Positions 41,189 to 51,490 of a stretch of DNA of 64,000 nt are shown here, piece by piece (positions within the stretch are counted from its first letter, which is position 1; every line of letters begins with the position of its first letter). The stretch covers positions 2,978,501-3,042,500 of the forward strand of contig NW_026562179.1 of assembly GCF_027943255.1 (NCBI RefSeq), read 5' to 3'. A program made the translations under genes and the position numbers. This stretch comes from Anastrepha obliqua. Its lineage: Eukaryota > Arthropoda > Insecta > Diptera > Tephritidae. The notes beneath the pieces were generated by a model. That model was not told the origin of the DNA. It did not search any database and saw only the letters and a list, made by a program, of their open reading frames with translations.

Positions 41189-42237
41189 TTTTGCATCCAT
41201 CCTCTTCAAACGCTAAATACATACTGCACTTGTAAGCATGTGCAATAATTATTTATTGCACTTGTAACCATGTGTTGATGTATAAAAGCTTAATTGAATA
41301 TTCTAGATCAAATATTATGCTTATCTTACAATTAAGCTTGCTTTGATATAAAAGCTTTGATATATTAACTCTGTCAATGGTATAAAGCTTATTCTATTTA
41401 TAGATTGTGAGCAATGTTGATAAGATCAACATTACTTGCTTTGCATACTACTCAGCTGTAATTACATTACTTCAGAATATGATGTTTAGATGAGTTGGTT
41501 AAGCAGTTGGAATTATAACAATAATTTTGTTGCAAGTTCAAATCTGGCTCAAAGACTCTTGTTTTGTGGAGTTCGTCGTTTTTTTTGAAAGGTACTTTAA
41601 AAAATAAATGTATCCTTTTTTTTTTTTGTTTGTTTGTTTTTGAATAGATTACTTTAAATATTTTGTAATGAATATTTTAACATTTTTTCACTTAATAGAC
41701 ATCGACCCAACTCAAAATTTTAACTGTACCAACCTAAATATTGATTACGAGTACTTCAAAAATAGATATCTTTAATATCTTAAAAATATTAACTACGAGT
41801 AACTATAAATATATAATATTTATAATTATCAAATATTGATTACGAGTACATCAAAAATAGATATCTTAAATACCTTAAAATATTAACTACGAGTAACTAT
41901 AATATAGGGTGGCGCCTTATTAGGGCGCCACCCCAAATATTGCTTACGAGTACCTCAAAAATATTAACTACGAGTACCTCAAAAATATTAACTACGAGTA
42001 ACTATAATTTAGGGTTGGACTCATCGACCCACATCAAAATTTTAACATTTATTTTTTGAGATAATATAAGCTAAAAAAATGAGTTAAATGTTAAAAAATG
42101 TTAAAATTTTGAGTAACTGTAAGTTAAAAAAATGAGTTAAATGGTAAAAATGTTAAATTTTTGAGTTAAAATAATAATAAATGTTAAAATTTTAACATTT
42201 TTGATATTGTCCTGTAGTCCGGAATATACATACTACT
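41189..42237 (-). repeat. Maverick right terminal inverted repeat
   Basis: It is the inverted counterpart of 26503-27512. It carries one extra TACCTCAAAAATATTAACTACGAG-type unit near 41955-41995 and has lost the GGTACC hairpin seen on the left. The GGGTGGCGCC hairpin is kept at 41907-41933. Confidence 0.92.
41484..41556 (+). other. tRNA-like sequence in the right TIR
   Basis: Exact inverted copy of 27171-27243. A-box-like and B-box-like blocks read outward toward the element end. Confidence 0.45.
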
Positions 42238-43740
42238 TGTACCTCATGTGTCGAGGTTCAGTAAATGGGAGAAGCTACGTGGTGCAACAAGATACGTTTT
42301 GCGGTTAACAAAAAAAAATATATAATTGGCGCGTACACTTCTGTTAGGTGTTTGGCCGAGCTCCTCCTCCTATTTGTGGTGTGCGTCTTGGTGTTGTTCC
42401 ACAAATGGAGGGACCTACAGTTTCAAGCCGACTCCGAACGGCAGATATTTTTATGAGGAGCTTTTTCATGGCAGAAATACACTCGGAGGTTTGCCATTGC
42501 CTGCCGAGGGGCGACCGCTATTAGAAAAATGTTTTTATTAATTTTGCTTTCACCGAGATTCGAACCGGTTCCTTCGGTTAATAAACAGGAGACCAGCTAA
42601 ATCAGAGTTCGTTCAGATGATGTTGCAGGACACCACAGTAAACAGCGCCGAAGTTTTAATTATTCTTATGTGCCAGAGTGAGACCTTCGGAGATGAAATT
42701 AAATGTCTACATCTAGGCTAACTGGTAAGTCGAAAAAGTTCGATTTTCAAATGCTCGGCTTTCATAGATGGATTTGGATTGCTCAGAATCAAAAGTCGAA
42801 TCGATTCCATAATTCCCATAATTCTACACTCACGCCCTCCAGTGACACTTCTAATAACCGATTTTTTCCATCGTAAATATCACCATCATCACAACGAAGC
42901 GTAGTCAACGAAATCCGTCAAAAATACTGGGTGAGTGGATTAAGAGCGTTGGTAGGTAGCGTCGGAAGGAAGTGTCAAGTTTGCCGAATTCGTAAAGCAG
43001 TACCACAGCCTCCTCAAATGGGTTCTCTGCCACCTGAACGACTCGCGTTGAATATGCCCCCATTTACATACACTGGGGTAGATTTATTCGGACCAATAGA
43101 CGTCGTTGTTGGTAGACATCATGAGAAACGCTGGCGTTTTATACCCCCGGCCGCATCGCATATGGGCGGAGCATGGGAGAGGATGATCCGCTTCGTAAAA
43201 TCTATTTTATCGGGCATACTTCGCACGAACATTATACAAGAGCACATACTTCGAGCAGCACTAGCAGATGCCGAAAACGTCTTGCATTCCAGACCACTGA
43301 CATACATTCCTCTGGATACAGCAAATGACGATGCACTCACTCCGAATCATTTTTTGCTTGGTGGGTCATGCGGACTACGAGAACGAAGCATTGAAGACAG
43401 CAGCGGTGCCACACTCCGAAAAAACTTTAGAGTCGCGTCACAGCTGGCAGACCAGTTTTGGAGACAGTGGGTGAGGGAATATCTGCCTAACCTCATTCGT
43501 CGCGCAAAATGGTATCAACCTCCTCCTGAACATGTCGACAACGGTGACGTGGTAATCATCGCCGATGAAACAAGTAAACGCAACACCTTGATCAAAGGAA
43601 TTGTAGTTGAAGTTGTGCGAGCAAAGGATGGCCAAGCCCGGAGCGCGTGAAAACCATGCATGGATTGATAACCCGACCTGTTGTTAAATTAGCAAAATTG
43701 GACTTATTTGGATAAACTTTGACGCCAGGCATCAAGTTTA
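42238..43740 (+). pseudogene. BEL integrase and C-terminal domain, core deleted
   Basis: After the Maverick the reading resumes with PHVSRFSKWEKLRGATRYVL, then the SINE, then NSAEVLIILMCQSETFGDEI. A zinc H2C2 region is followed by YTGVDLFGPIDVVV (first catalytic D, about 43070). It jumps from HHEKRW to PPAASHMGGAWERM. The second D and the intervening core are therefore deleted, while the E-containing block remains. The DUF5641-like tail FWRQWVREYLPNLIRRAKW...NGDVVIIADETSKRN closes it at 43650. A purine-rich PPT follows at 43741. Confidence 0.82.
42312..42564 (-). mobile_element. tRNA-derived SINE, 5'-truncated, inside BEL
   Basis: On the minus strand it begins GGTTCGAATCTCGG (Pol III B box). 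It continues TTTCTAATAGCGGTCGCC, GGCAATGGCAAACCTCC and GGAGGAGGAGCTCGGCC, and ends CGCGCCAATTATAT. It lacks the tRNA A-box head seen in the 43.9-kb copy. Confidence 0.75.
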
Positions 43741-43750
43741 AGAGGGGGAA
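43741..43750 (+). other. BEL polypurine tract
   Basis: AGAGGGGGAA lies immediately before the 3' LTR start TGTTACA. It is the primer site for plus-strand DNA synthesis. Confidence 0.8.
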
Positions 43751-43884
43751 TGTTACAATGCAGTGTAATTGCGTTCTAATCAGAAACTACTTTTTTTTGG
43801 TGCTAAAAAATGCATATTTGCCCTGTACTTCACGAGTTCAGTTCAAAGTAAAGCGAATGAAGAAAGCTCGTACTTTTACTTTGG
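43751..43884 (+). repeat. BEL 3' LTR, truncated
   Basis: It matches 19363-19500 with about 10% differences and stops at CTTTTACTTTGG, where the SINE begins. The rest of the LTR and the BEL target duplication are lost. Confidence 0.8.
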
Positions 43885-44178
43885 CACGTACACCCTTTTT
43901 GGGTGTTTGGCCGTGCTCCTCCTCCTATTTGTGGTGTGCGTCTTAATATTGTTCCACAAATGGAAGGCCTACAGTTCTAAGCCGACTCCAAACGGCAGAT
44001 ATTTTTATGAGGAGCTTTTTCATGGCAGAAATACACTCGGAGGTTTGCCATTGCCTGCCGAGGGGCGACCGCTATTAGAAAAATGTTTTTCTTTAATTTT
44101 GGTGTTTCACCGAGATTTGAACCTACGTTCTCTCTGTGAATTCCGAATAGTAGTCATGCACCAACCCATGCGGACCTA
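43885..44178 (-). mobile_element. tRNA-derived SINE, full length
   Basis: The minus-strand head GCATGGGTTGGTGCATGAC (A-box region) is followed by ATTCGGAATTCAC, AGGTTCAAATCTCGG (B box), the CTAATAGCGGTCGCC body and GGAGGAGGAGCACGGCC near the tail. It lies between the truncated BEL LTR and LINE A. Confidence 0.8.
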
Positions 44179-44828
44179 ATTCTTTAAGCCCTATTAAAAA
44201 GGCGTCTGCATTAGGCCCTAAGCTCAGAGAGCTCCGCTGTCCACCAAGGCGGGTTTTCCTTCCTGAAAAGACTTTTGTTGGACAAGAGGTTTCCCGGGCA
44301 TGGTTGCAGGCTGAGGTGAAAGTCTCCACCAGTTCGTCGATCTCTTCTTCCGATATAATCAAAAAGTGATTCACCTCTTGCATTGATGTTTGAACTTCCC
44401 CAGCAGGTGTGACGGGAGTTCGCGTCAGTGCCTATAGTAACGCCGATTTTCCTGCGTTTTGCTTCAGCCAGGGTTTTTCTTAGTTGCACCGGAAGTGGTT
44501 GCACCTCGTCGTCTTGTGCCATGTAGGCGGACATATGCCACAGCTTCCCAGAAGTGCCCTCCAGGCTCACCGTTACAATGTCTTCATTGCTGAAATTAGG
44601 CAAAAAAAATGCGTTAAGTTCCTTTCTGATGAGTATATAGGCTCTTGATTTACTTGCCCTGCTATACGCTACCAGTTTGTAGCTTCTCGTTCTGAGCCCA
44701 GAAATGCCGTTGCTGCTCAGCCATGTCTCCTGGATCAGGACTATACCAGCTCCACCTTGCTCAAGGTGGATTAATAGCTTGGCGGACGCCGCCTTGGAGT
44801 GCTGAAGATTTATCTGAAGAATAATCAT
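44179..44828 (-). pseudogene. LINE A ORF2 N-terminus: endonuclease
   Basis: From 44828: MIILQINLQHSKAASAKLL, LIQETWLSSNGISGL (catalytic E kept, unlike LINE B), LIRKELNAFFLPNFS, ATDANSRHTCWGSSNINARG (D/N pair, as TDANS) and NPPWWTAELSELRA. A large deletion has removed the later part including SDH, between YIGRRD and ERKEN-type linker residues (about 44370-44290). The piece continues at 19362 across BEL. Confidence 0.75.
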
Positions 44829-45459
44829 GCTCCACGATCCTCTCTATCACCCCAAGGACGGTATCCTCGCTCTCCGAGGCCAGAAGCCTCTCCTCCTCCG
44901 CCCTGCCGAAGAACGATCCGATGCTTATGACGGACCCCGGTAAAGAGCGAACGTCATCAGCATTGTCACAGCATTGTCCACTTCTATGTCCACACTTCTA
45001 TGTCCTCCACTGTGGCTCTTACCTCTCCCAGCACCACCGATGCTGGGCCTCTTTTCTTGGGGCATATCCTACTACTGGGAGCGTTGCCTTTTAACTCCCG
45101 AGTCCAATTGTGGCGCATTCGCTTTCCTTTCCGCTGCCCTCCTCTGCTCCTGTGATGACCTTCCTGGCCCATTCGAGTGTCGGGGAATGCTTCTCAGATA
45201 CCTGAGAGTCATTCTGCGCTCCAGGATCTTGGTAGCCATACGAAGATCAGAGAAGGACCGTTTACTCTGCCCTTGCTGCCGTTTAGGCCTAGTGGAGGGT
45301 CCCCGAAGAGATACCCCCAAAGTCACCGGAAAACTAGGGGAAAGTCCCTTGCTGGTGCTGGCTTTCCCATCCATCGCCCCTACTCTAGGAATTGCAGACC
45401 GTTCCGTCTGTACTCCGCTACCTATCAAAGGTGGATTCCCACTCTTTACCACTGATTAA
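44829..45459 (-). pseudogene. LINE A ORF1 with its DUF4780 core deleted
   Basis: The N-terminal part (45452-45072) has RSFSDLRMATKILERRMTL and RAAERKANAPQLDSGVKRQ, comparable to RSAFRILERLKD in LINE B. The C-terminal acidic part (about 45000-44842) has SVISIGSFFGRAEEERLL. The DUF4780 region between them is missing. Two frames are involved. Confidence 0.65.
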
Positions 45460-46150
45460 TACTGAAAGTCGGTTCCGACTTTCCCTCGGTGTCTCCCTTG
45501 GTTACTGCCTTACGCATCTATTCCGACGCCTTACCCCCTCTAGAAACTACCCCCCGTGGGAGGCGACTTCGCTCCACCTGTCTTGAGAGAGGTGGTTTTG
45601 GGATTCGGTTTCGGGTTCCCGCTAACTTCTTAAGCTTTATGGAGGTTTATTGTTTTGTTTGTTGTGTTGTTGTTGTTGTTGTTGTTCATTGTTGTATTGA
45701 GTGGGTCCCCACTCGAAGCCGCTACCCAAACCCGTAGTGTATAGTCGTCCTTAAAGATCCCATCTGTGCCGTAGCAGGGAAGCCATGCGAGGGTTGACGC
45801 ATGTCCTTATGTGCATGCGTTCAGAGCCAGACCGGACACAAAGACGGGAGTCATCTCAACCGCACCTACACCACCAACCCAATGGCTACGGGTTTGGAAT
45901 GTATTCCGAGGCCTGCCAAGGTTTTAGCGGGACGAGGGCAGTCACGTCACTATCCCACCAGCCATTTCTGCTGAGTTTCACCTCACCATACTCAGGTGGC
46001 AGAATGCCGCGACTACCAGCAAAGGGGCTAAAAAGTCAAGAATGTGTTGGAGGAGAATAAGTCCAAATGCGAAAGCGGGGGTCGTCATCGTTCAGGAAGG
46101 CCGTTGAGACCGCAGATCATTTAGCGCTCCCCAGGGTGCACCACGCGGAG
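45460..46150 (-). other. LINE A 5' leader (probable)
   Basis: A GC-rich stretch with a GTT microsatellite (45659-45690). No open frame with recognisable motifs. Its upstream limit is uncertain. Confidence 0.45.
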
Positions 46151-46189
46151 GCGACCTGCCCTACACCCCACAATTCACCGTAAGAGGGT

Positions 46190-46535
46190 TTACATTTATT
46201 CCAGAAGGATTTCGAATATCGGCTGATGTGCATCATGGAATCGTTCCAGATTCCACTTAATGTCTTTTATTTACATACGATATTCTGATAAATAGTCGAA
46301 ATGAACCGCTCACTCGTTGTATAAGACAGTCTAACCAATTATGCAAACATTTGGATATATTCTCTAACTCACGAGAGACTTTCAAATCAAGACTTAATCT
46401 GAAGATACACTTTTTGAATTTTACCTAATGTATCTCACAGTATTGTTTACCATAAATTATATTTAAGCTTTAATATTAGTAATCTATTTAAGTTATACTT
46501 TAATTGATGAATAAATAAATAAATAAATAAATATA
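46190..46535 (+). pseudogene. LINE RT C-terminus and AATA-repeat tail
   Basis: Plus-strand reading gives EPLTRCIRQSNQLCKHLDIF followed by SRETFKSRLNLKIHF, the usual RT end of CR1/Jockey-type LINEs (LTRxLRxxN...FKxxL). An untranslated stretch and an (AAAT)n tail at 46509-46535 close the 3' end. Everything upstream has been replaced by LINE A. Confidence 0.6.
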
Positions 46536-46980
46536 AATGTGTTAACTTCAACACAGTTTTTCTCAAACACTTCTTTCTTTTTATTTTTAACTGTGACACG
46601 TTATTGTTATTATATCTTACGTTAAAAAGAGTGGCAGCAAACATATTTTGCCGGTTGTACTAAAATTGTAAATTAAGATATATTTAGTTTTTAAGTTATA
46701 ACTTTTTTAAATTTGTTTCAAAAGTATTGAGTTATATCTATGTAGGACATGTGCGGGAATATCCTCCTGATATATATACTATTACAGCTATACGTAATCT
46801 GACCATCTGTCCATTTATTCGGGACATATCCTTGAATATTGGCGATGGTTCTAGCAGCAAATGTTCTACGAAATTAGGCAAAGTTGGATGCGGAGTCTCC
46901 TCTGACTCCCGGCGAAATTTTGTAACCTATCTTGTAAAAATTTATTGCCAAAAGCGCACCGTAATTTAAATCTGCCATTC
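46536..46980. other. AT-rich stretch, nothing recognised
   Basis: No gene, TIR or LTR identified. Confidence 0.3.
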
Positions 46981-46999
46981 CATTGCTCAGTTTCTCCAC

Positions 47000-47560
47000 C
47001 AAGAGATGCTACTGACAACTCTAACGCAAATTTTTCTTTGACCGCCAATGTGAAAAAACGCATGAAAAAATGATAGCTGTAATTAGCTCTTTGCAAAGCG
47101 ACAAGAGACGTTTAATTAAAAGAGTAGAAGATTTAGAGCTTGAAGTAAAAACCGTTCGTCACAAACTTTCTGACCTCGATGTCGCTTCTACGATTCCCGC
47201 TTTGTTTAGTGACATAAAATACCTCTGAAACAATTTCCTTGTACTGCAAGAAAATATTTCCCCAACAACAAAAAACAAGGATCGAGTACTTGATTCTAAC
47301 TCAACGCTGCCATCTTTCTCTTATGCCCTATTTACCTCTTATGTTCCTGCTGACTCTGCTGTCAACAACACTCCCGTTGTCACTATCAAACCAAATGGCA
47401 TTGCTTGCAATAAACTCTCTCTCGCTGCTGCATCTAATACAAAAATACCTAATACAGCGAGAATAGTTGCTATCACAAAGCAATCAATCAGTGCAGTCGG
47501 ATAATTTTTCTCTTGCTGATTCGCAACCAAAACGTAAAGCGGGAAACATTGTTGTTGGCT
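47000..47560 (+). pseudogene. Coiled-coil gag-like (LINE ORF1) remnant
   Basis: Plus-strand reading gives KMIAVISSLQSDKRRLIKRV and then EDLELEVKTVRHKLSDLDV, a clear coiled coil. A stop follows, then NISPTTKNKDRVLDSNS and VVTIKPNGIACNKLSLAAA. This resembles ORF1 of coiled-coil-bearing LINEs, but no knuckle or RRM is visible. The family is not certain. It stops where the GAATGTTAATGG-type repeat begins at 47597. Confidence 0.4.
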
Positions 47561-47589
47561 GCTATGCGAACCGAGAACTGCATGTAATC

Positions 47590-47830
47590 AGAAAAATGTT
47601 AATGGAATGAGAAGGAGCAAATGTTAAATGAGCTTTTTTCGAGTACTAATTTGTAGATTCATAGTAAGGGATTTTCAAATTCGACTTACCACACTAGTGG
47701 GGGATTGCATATATTTACCACTCTAGGAGAGGAATTCAGATTTTTTTCTGTGTTTACCACACTACTAAGGGATTTCATATGATTTTTCACCACAGTAGTA
47801 AGGGATTCGACGCTTTTCATGCTCACAGCG
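47590..47830 (+). repeat. Terminal-repeat family copy 1 (AATGTTAATGGAATGAG)
   Basis: It begins like the 51603 copy (AATGTTAATGGAATGAGAAG, then GAGCAAATGTTA) and then diverges. It shows several short CCACACTA(C/G)TAAGGGATT-type microrepeats. Confidence 0.55.
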
Positions 47831-48800
47831 AAGCGAATGAATTTGCGATTGGGAAAGATGCGTAAGAAGTCAATTCATGGCGAAGTTGCTAAAGTCGGCG
47901 GTATTGTTTGAATGGTGTTTGAGGCGCGTATTTAATCCAGGTTCAAGTCCTGAATAGTCATACGTTTTTCCTTTCCCCTGCACTATCTCTTTTTTACAAT
48001 TCAGTTTGGTAAAATTGTTGAGTTTAATTTAACTATAATTGCTTTAAAATACTGTTTTGGGTTTTTTTGAATTTGATATTTAGAAAATTTCTTTTCTGTA
48101 TAAAATAGTTCATACTAGATCTGATTTTTATATAAGGAAATATGTACATATAAATATGCATATACATATGTATTTAATCTCTTCAATCAAATCCAAAATA
48201 TATTGATGACAAAATATTATTCTAATATCCTTCCAGAAAGCCAAACGCGCATACACACATACATATGTATATAAATATGCTTACAAACTTTCAACGAATG
48301 CAAAATGTATGCATATAAAATAGCGAATCGAATAAATGACCGATTTAGGAAGGTAAATTAACCATTGTAGATTAGCGCAAGCATGAAAGACATTTCATAG
48401 GCGTACTATATCGTTCCGAATTGGACTCGGGTTCAAGTCCTGTACACACTTTTGATTGTTCGATATTTTTATTTAATTTTTTGTATTTGGTTTAATTATA
48501 ATTGATTTAAAATAGTGTATTCAGGTTTTTCTTATATCTGTTACTTAGAATATTGTTATTATTCATACTGCTTTTGAACTGATTTATATTTAAAACAGCC
48601 ATAAAGGTAATGCATATGAATATGTATTCATATATTTAATCTCATCAGTCAAATCTGAACCACTACTAACATACAAATACTCGTATTGATGAAAAAATAT
48701 TCTAATATCCACCCAGAAGCCAAACGCGTATACACGCATATGCGTATAAATATACATACAAACTACCACCATTCTAACAAACGCAGAACACAAGCTTCTG
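47830..48800. repeat. Diverged tandem duplication, unit about 480-490 bp
   Basis: Landmarks repeat in order: GGTTCAAGTCCTG (47938 and 48429), AATTTAACTATAATTG-like and TTTAATTATAATTG, then ATTCTAATATCC and AGCCAAACGCG (about 48220 and 48700). Identity is moderate. GGTTCAAGTCC is a B-box-like motif but no A box is convincing. Confidence 0.55.
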
Positions 48801-49065
48801 CTCACACTTGACACAGGGCATATAAAGAACAACAACCATTCGCTCGGGCCGCCTACTCCTTACCCTTCAGGAGAATATGGTACATCTACAATACATATGC
48901 GGTTGTTCGCACACGATTCGCTAAAAAGGAGTCCGCGCGATTTACGTTTTTGCCGTTAACTCGAGTTATAAAAAAAACCAAATTTGTTTCCTTTTTATTT
49001 CGTTTATTTATCAAACTCAGCAACTACTTCGATGAACGGGAGGAACAAGACTGACTTAAAACTAT

Positions 49066-49992
49066 AGGGTGTTTTTTTTAGAGGTTAGGTTTTCAAGATG
49101 AAATAAAACGTATATAATTTAATGTTATGGCCAAGAATTTAGCTTTATTATAAAGATAAGGGTTTGCCATTATGTTTTAAAAATGATTTCGGGCAAGTGG
49201 CCGCCGCGGCTGGCTCGAATAAATTCCAGCCGAGAGGCCCAATTTTCGACCACTTTTTGCAGCAATTGGGGCCGTATGTCAGCAATAACGCGCCGAATAT
49301 TCTCTTCCAAGACGTCAATCGTCTCGGGCTTATCTGCGTAGACAAGCGACTTCACATAGCCCCACAAGAAATAGTCCAGCGGTGTTATATCGCACGATCT
49401 TGGAGGCCACGCCACAGGTCCACGGCGCGAGATAATGCGCTCACCAAAAGTTTCCTTCAATAAATCGATTGTTGCGTTGGCTGTATGGCATGTAGCGCCG
49501 TCTTGTTGGAACCGAAAGGTCGTCCACATCAACATCGTCCAATTCAGGCACGAAAAAGTCATTAATCATGGCTCTATAGCGCTCTCCATTGACTGTAACA
49601 TTATGGCCGGCTTCATTTTTAAAGAAATATGGACCAATGATTCCCTCTGCCCATAGAGCACACCAAACAGTGACTTTTTGAGGATGTAACGGCGTCTCAG
49701 CAATGGCTTGTGGATTATGTTCACTCCAAATGCGACAATTTTGCTTATTGACATACCCATTCAACCAAAAGTGAGCTTCATCGCTGAACAAAATTTTCTT
49801 GTTTTTTTTTTCGAACCGAACCATTATTTTCGTAATAAATTTGCACGATTTGCAAACGTTGTTCAGGTGTAAGTCTATTCATTATGAAATGGCAAACCAA
49901 ACTGAGCATAAATCAAGTGACAGCTGTCAAAAAGACCATCTACGAAAAAAGTAGTGCCAACTTGAAAACCTAACCTCTAAAAAAAACACCCT
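49066..49992 (-). mobile_element. mariner-family transposon, internally deleted
   Basis: Ends AGGGTGTTTTTTTTAGAGG form about 33-bp inverted repeats continuing AGGTTTTCAAG. The transposase gene is on the minus strand. The 927-bp length is well below the roughly 1.2-1.3 kb of intact mariners, and the missing part is the DNA-binding region. A TA target duplication is not clear at the right side. Confidence 0.82.
49170..49881 (-). pseudogene. mariner transposase, HTH region deleted, one frameshift
   Basis: This cut-and-paste transposase starts near 49881 with NRLTPEQRLQIVQIYYENNG. It jumps directly to KKILFSDEAHFWLNG (first catalytic D), so most of the helix-turn-helix domain is gone. HNPQAIAE and VWCALWAEGIIGPYFF follow. 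A frame change near 49520 leads to FQQDGATCHTANATI (second D) and WPPRSCDITPLDYFLWGYV (third acidic residue region). It ends at 49170. The catalytic core is largely present, but binding of the ends is lost. Confidence 0.8.
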
Positions 49993-51165
49993 TTATTAAC
50001 ATTTGTGTTTTTATACGGTAATTCAACATTGCGTTTTCGTAATGGGAACGGAAATGCAATAAATGCGAATCTGGCAATATTTGTTAAAATTTATTATTTT
50101 CTTAATTCTTCTTTAAGTTAATTTTTGAAACGGTTGCAATTTTCAGAATTGCGACCGAAAAATAATAAATTAATTTTTTAATATTATTTAGTATTGCATT
50201 TACAGCGGAAGGGCAATATGTACAGATTTTATTATTGCACTTAAGGTTCAATCAAAGCTTACCTATGTGTACATATTTACTTACGTGGAATATTTTGCAA
50301 TTCTGATTTTCTTACTTGCCAAATTACATTGGTTTAATAAAATTGATGATTCTGTTTTAATAAAAAATTTGTTTATTCTTTTGAAATTTTATGGATTGCG
50401 ACATGTGCCGGAAATTGATATTTACTGCTATTGTCAATTTTATTTAAAAATTCGAATTTATCAGGTGCATTGGCTTTGAAATCAATGTAACTGTTTGTAT
50501 ATGTAACTCGCGCATTGAAAGGCACAGCATTGTGCCGAAAATTATGAATTATGAAGCGTAAACAAAACTGCCCCATAATATACTTTGATACCTTTTTAGA
50601 CCTTTTGTATGAAGTGTAACTTATTATTTGGAATATAAATACTTACATTAATGCCGAGTGCTAAGTGTTAAAGCTTTGAAATAAAAAGTACATATTGATT
50701 GAAAAATTTTGGTTAAAAAATTTGAGACATCGGTCTCTGTTGTTATGAACAATACTGCACATCAACACAACTCGCAGAAGCTTCAGTGATTTCTTCAATA
50801 TTAAATGTTTGGCACTTTGTGCTTCATGCGAAGGCTGAATGTCTGCGAAAAAGCCGCACTCTTATTTTAGAGTAAGTTTATTTCTTTGCTGATAATATGC
50901 ATATGCTTTTGTGCACCTTTTATCAATTGGAAAACCACATACGTAAAGGAATATGTTAACTTTATATATATTTCCCACGCGAGAACTAAAAATAATGGTC
51001 TAGAAATTTTCTCCAGTATCGAAATGTCCGGGCTAGAACTTTTTCATATACAACTTGTTGTTTTTTTTGTGCCTCTTACTGTAGCTTGTGCGAACTCTTG
51101 ACTCACACAAGCTGCGGCTGTCAAGCAGTTGGAAGACATGTTTACATACATATAAGGGTGCATAC
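49993..51165. other. AT-rich DNA without recognisable genes
   Basis: No transposon motifs, long frames or RNA genes seen. This is the longest stretch in the window that could be ordinary host intergenic DNA. Confidence 0.4.
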
Positions 51166-51169
51166 ATAT

Positions 51170-51340
51170 ATACGGAGCCACGGCCATTCGACATCACAAA
51201 AATTCAAGATTTACAAAATATTGGCAAATAATTTCAATTCGACACGAAATATTCCAATATTGACTATTTTCGGATGGTCGAGAAAATTGGCATATGGGCG
51301 GCTCGTTTTATGAATGAAAGTACTTTGCTCTTAGAAAGTT
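51170..51340 (+). repeat. Dispersed repeat of about 165 bp, copy 1
   Basis: Nearly identical to 55764-55930: TCGACATCACAAAAATTC, AAATATTGGCAAATAATTTC and GGCATATGGGCGGCTCG. It is non-coding and of unknown class. Confidence 0.8.
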
Positions 51341-51490
51341 ATGAATGAATTTACATTTGTTGTGATATGCAATATTTGAGACTGTTCAGCGCGTCGCGAC
51401 TAAATGAATCATGGCCGCCGCGACTGCGTATACAAATTTATTTTGTTTTTGTAGTCGCTAGGCTTAGATTTTGGCTTTCTACCCTTCGCA

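Larger units (their letters stand above)
26503..42237. mobile_element. Maverick/Polinton (adintovirus-like) element, 15,735 bp
   Basis: This is a giant self-synthesising DNA transposon with virus-like genes. Ends AGTAGTATG...CATACTACT are flanked by TGTACC on both sides (26497-26502 and 42238-42243), the 6-bp duplication expected for Polintons. TIRs are about 1 kb. It encodes integrase, protein-primed PolB, adenain-like protease, FtsK/HerA-like ATPase, major and minor capsid proteins and other genes in three divergent blocks. It is strikingly AT-rich compared with its neighbours. Lesions are few, so the insertion is fairly recent. It interrupts BEL coding sequence in frame: TSFTEVVP on the left and PHVSRFSKWEKL on the right. 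Confidence 0.96.
19363..43884 (+). mobile_element. BEL/Pao LTR retrotransposon, interrupted by gypsy, Maverick and SINE
   Basis: The 5' LTR starts TGTTACAA at 19363. The 3' LTR starts TGTTACAATG at 43751, directly after a purine tract (AGAGGGGGAA). The shared about 130 bp of the LTRs differ by roughly one base in ten, so this is an old insertion. Native BEL sequence is at 19363-19549, 24208-26502, 42238-42311 and 42565-43884. Gag, protease, RT, RNase H and integrase pieces occur in BEL order. Parts of RT and the integrase core are deleted. It sits inside LINE A. Confidence 0.85.

Noticed and set aside
40950..41222. 90-codon minus frame before the right TIR
   Set aside because: It is made of poly(A)/poly(T) runs (polylysine and polyphenylalanine) and overlaps the TIR.
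41484..41556. A functional tRNA gene in the Maverick TIR
   Set aside because: A- and B-box-like blocks and part of the T arm are present, but acceptor and D stems pair poorly and the anticodon stem is weak.
45177..45737. Several plus-strand frames around 45 kb
   Set aside because: They are antisense to LINE A ORF1 or lie in its leader, and have no recognisable domain.
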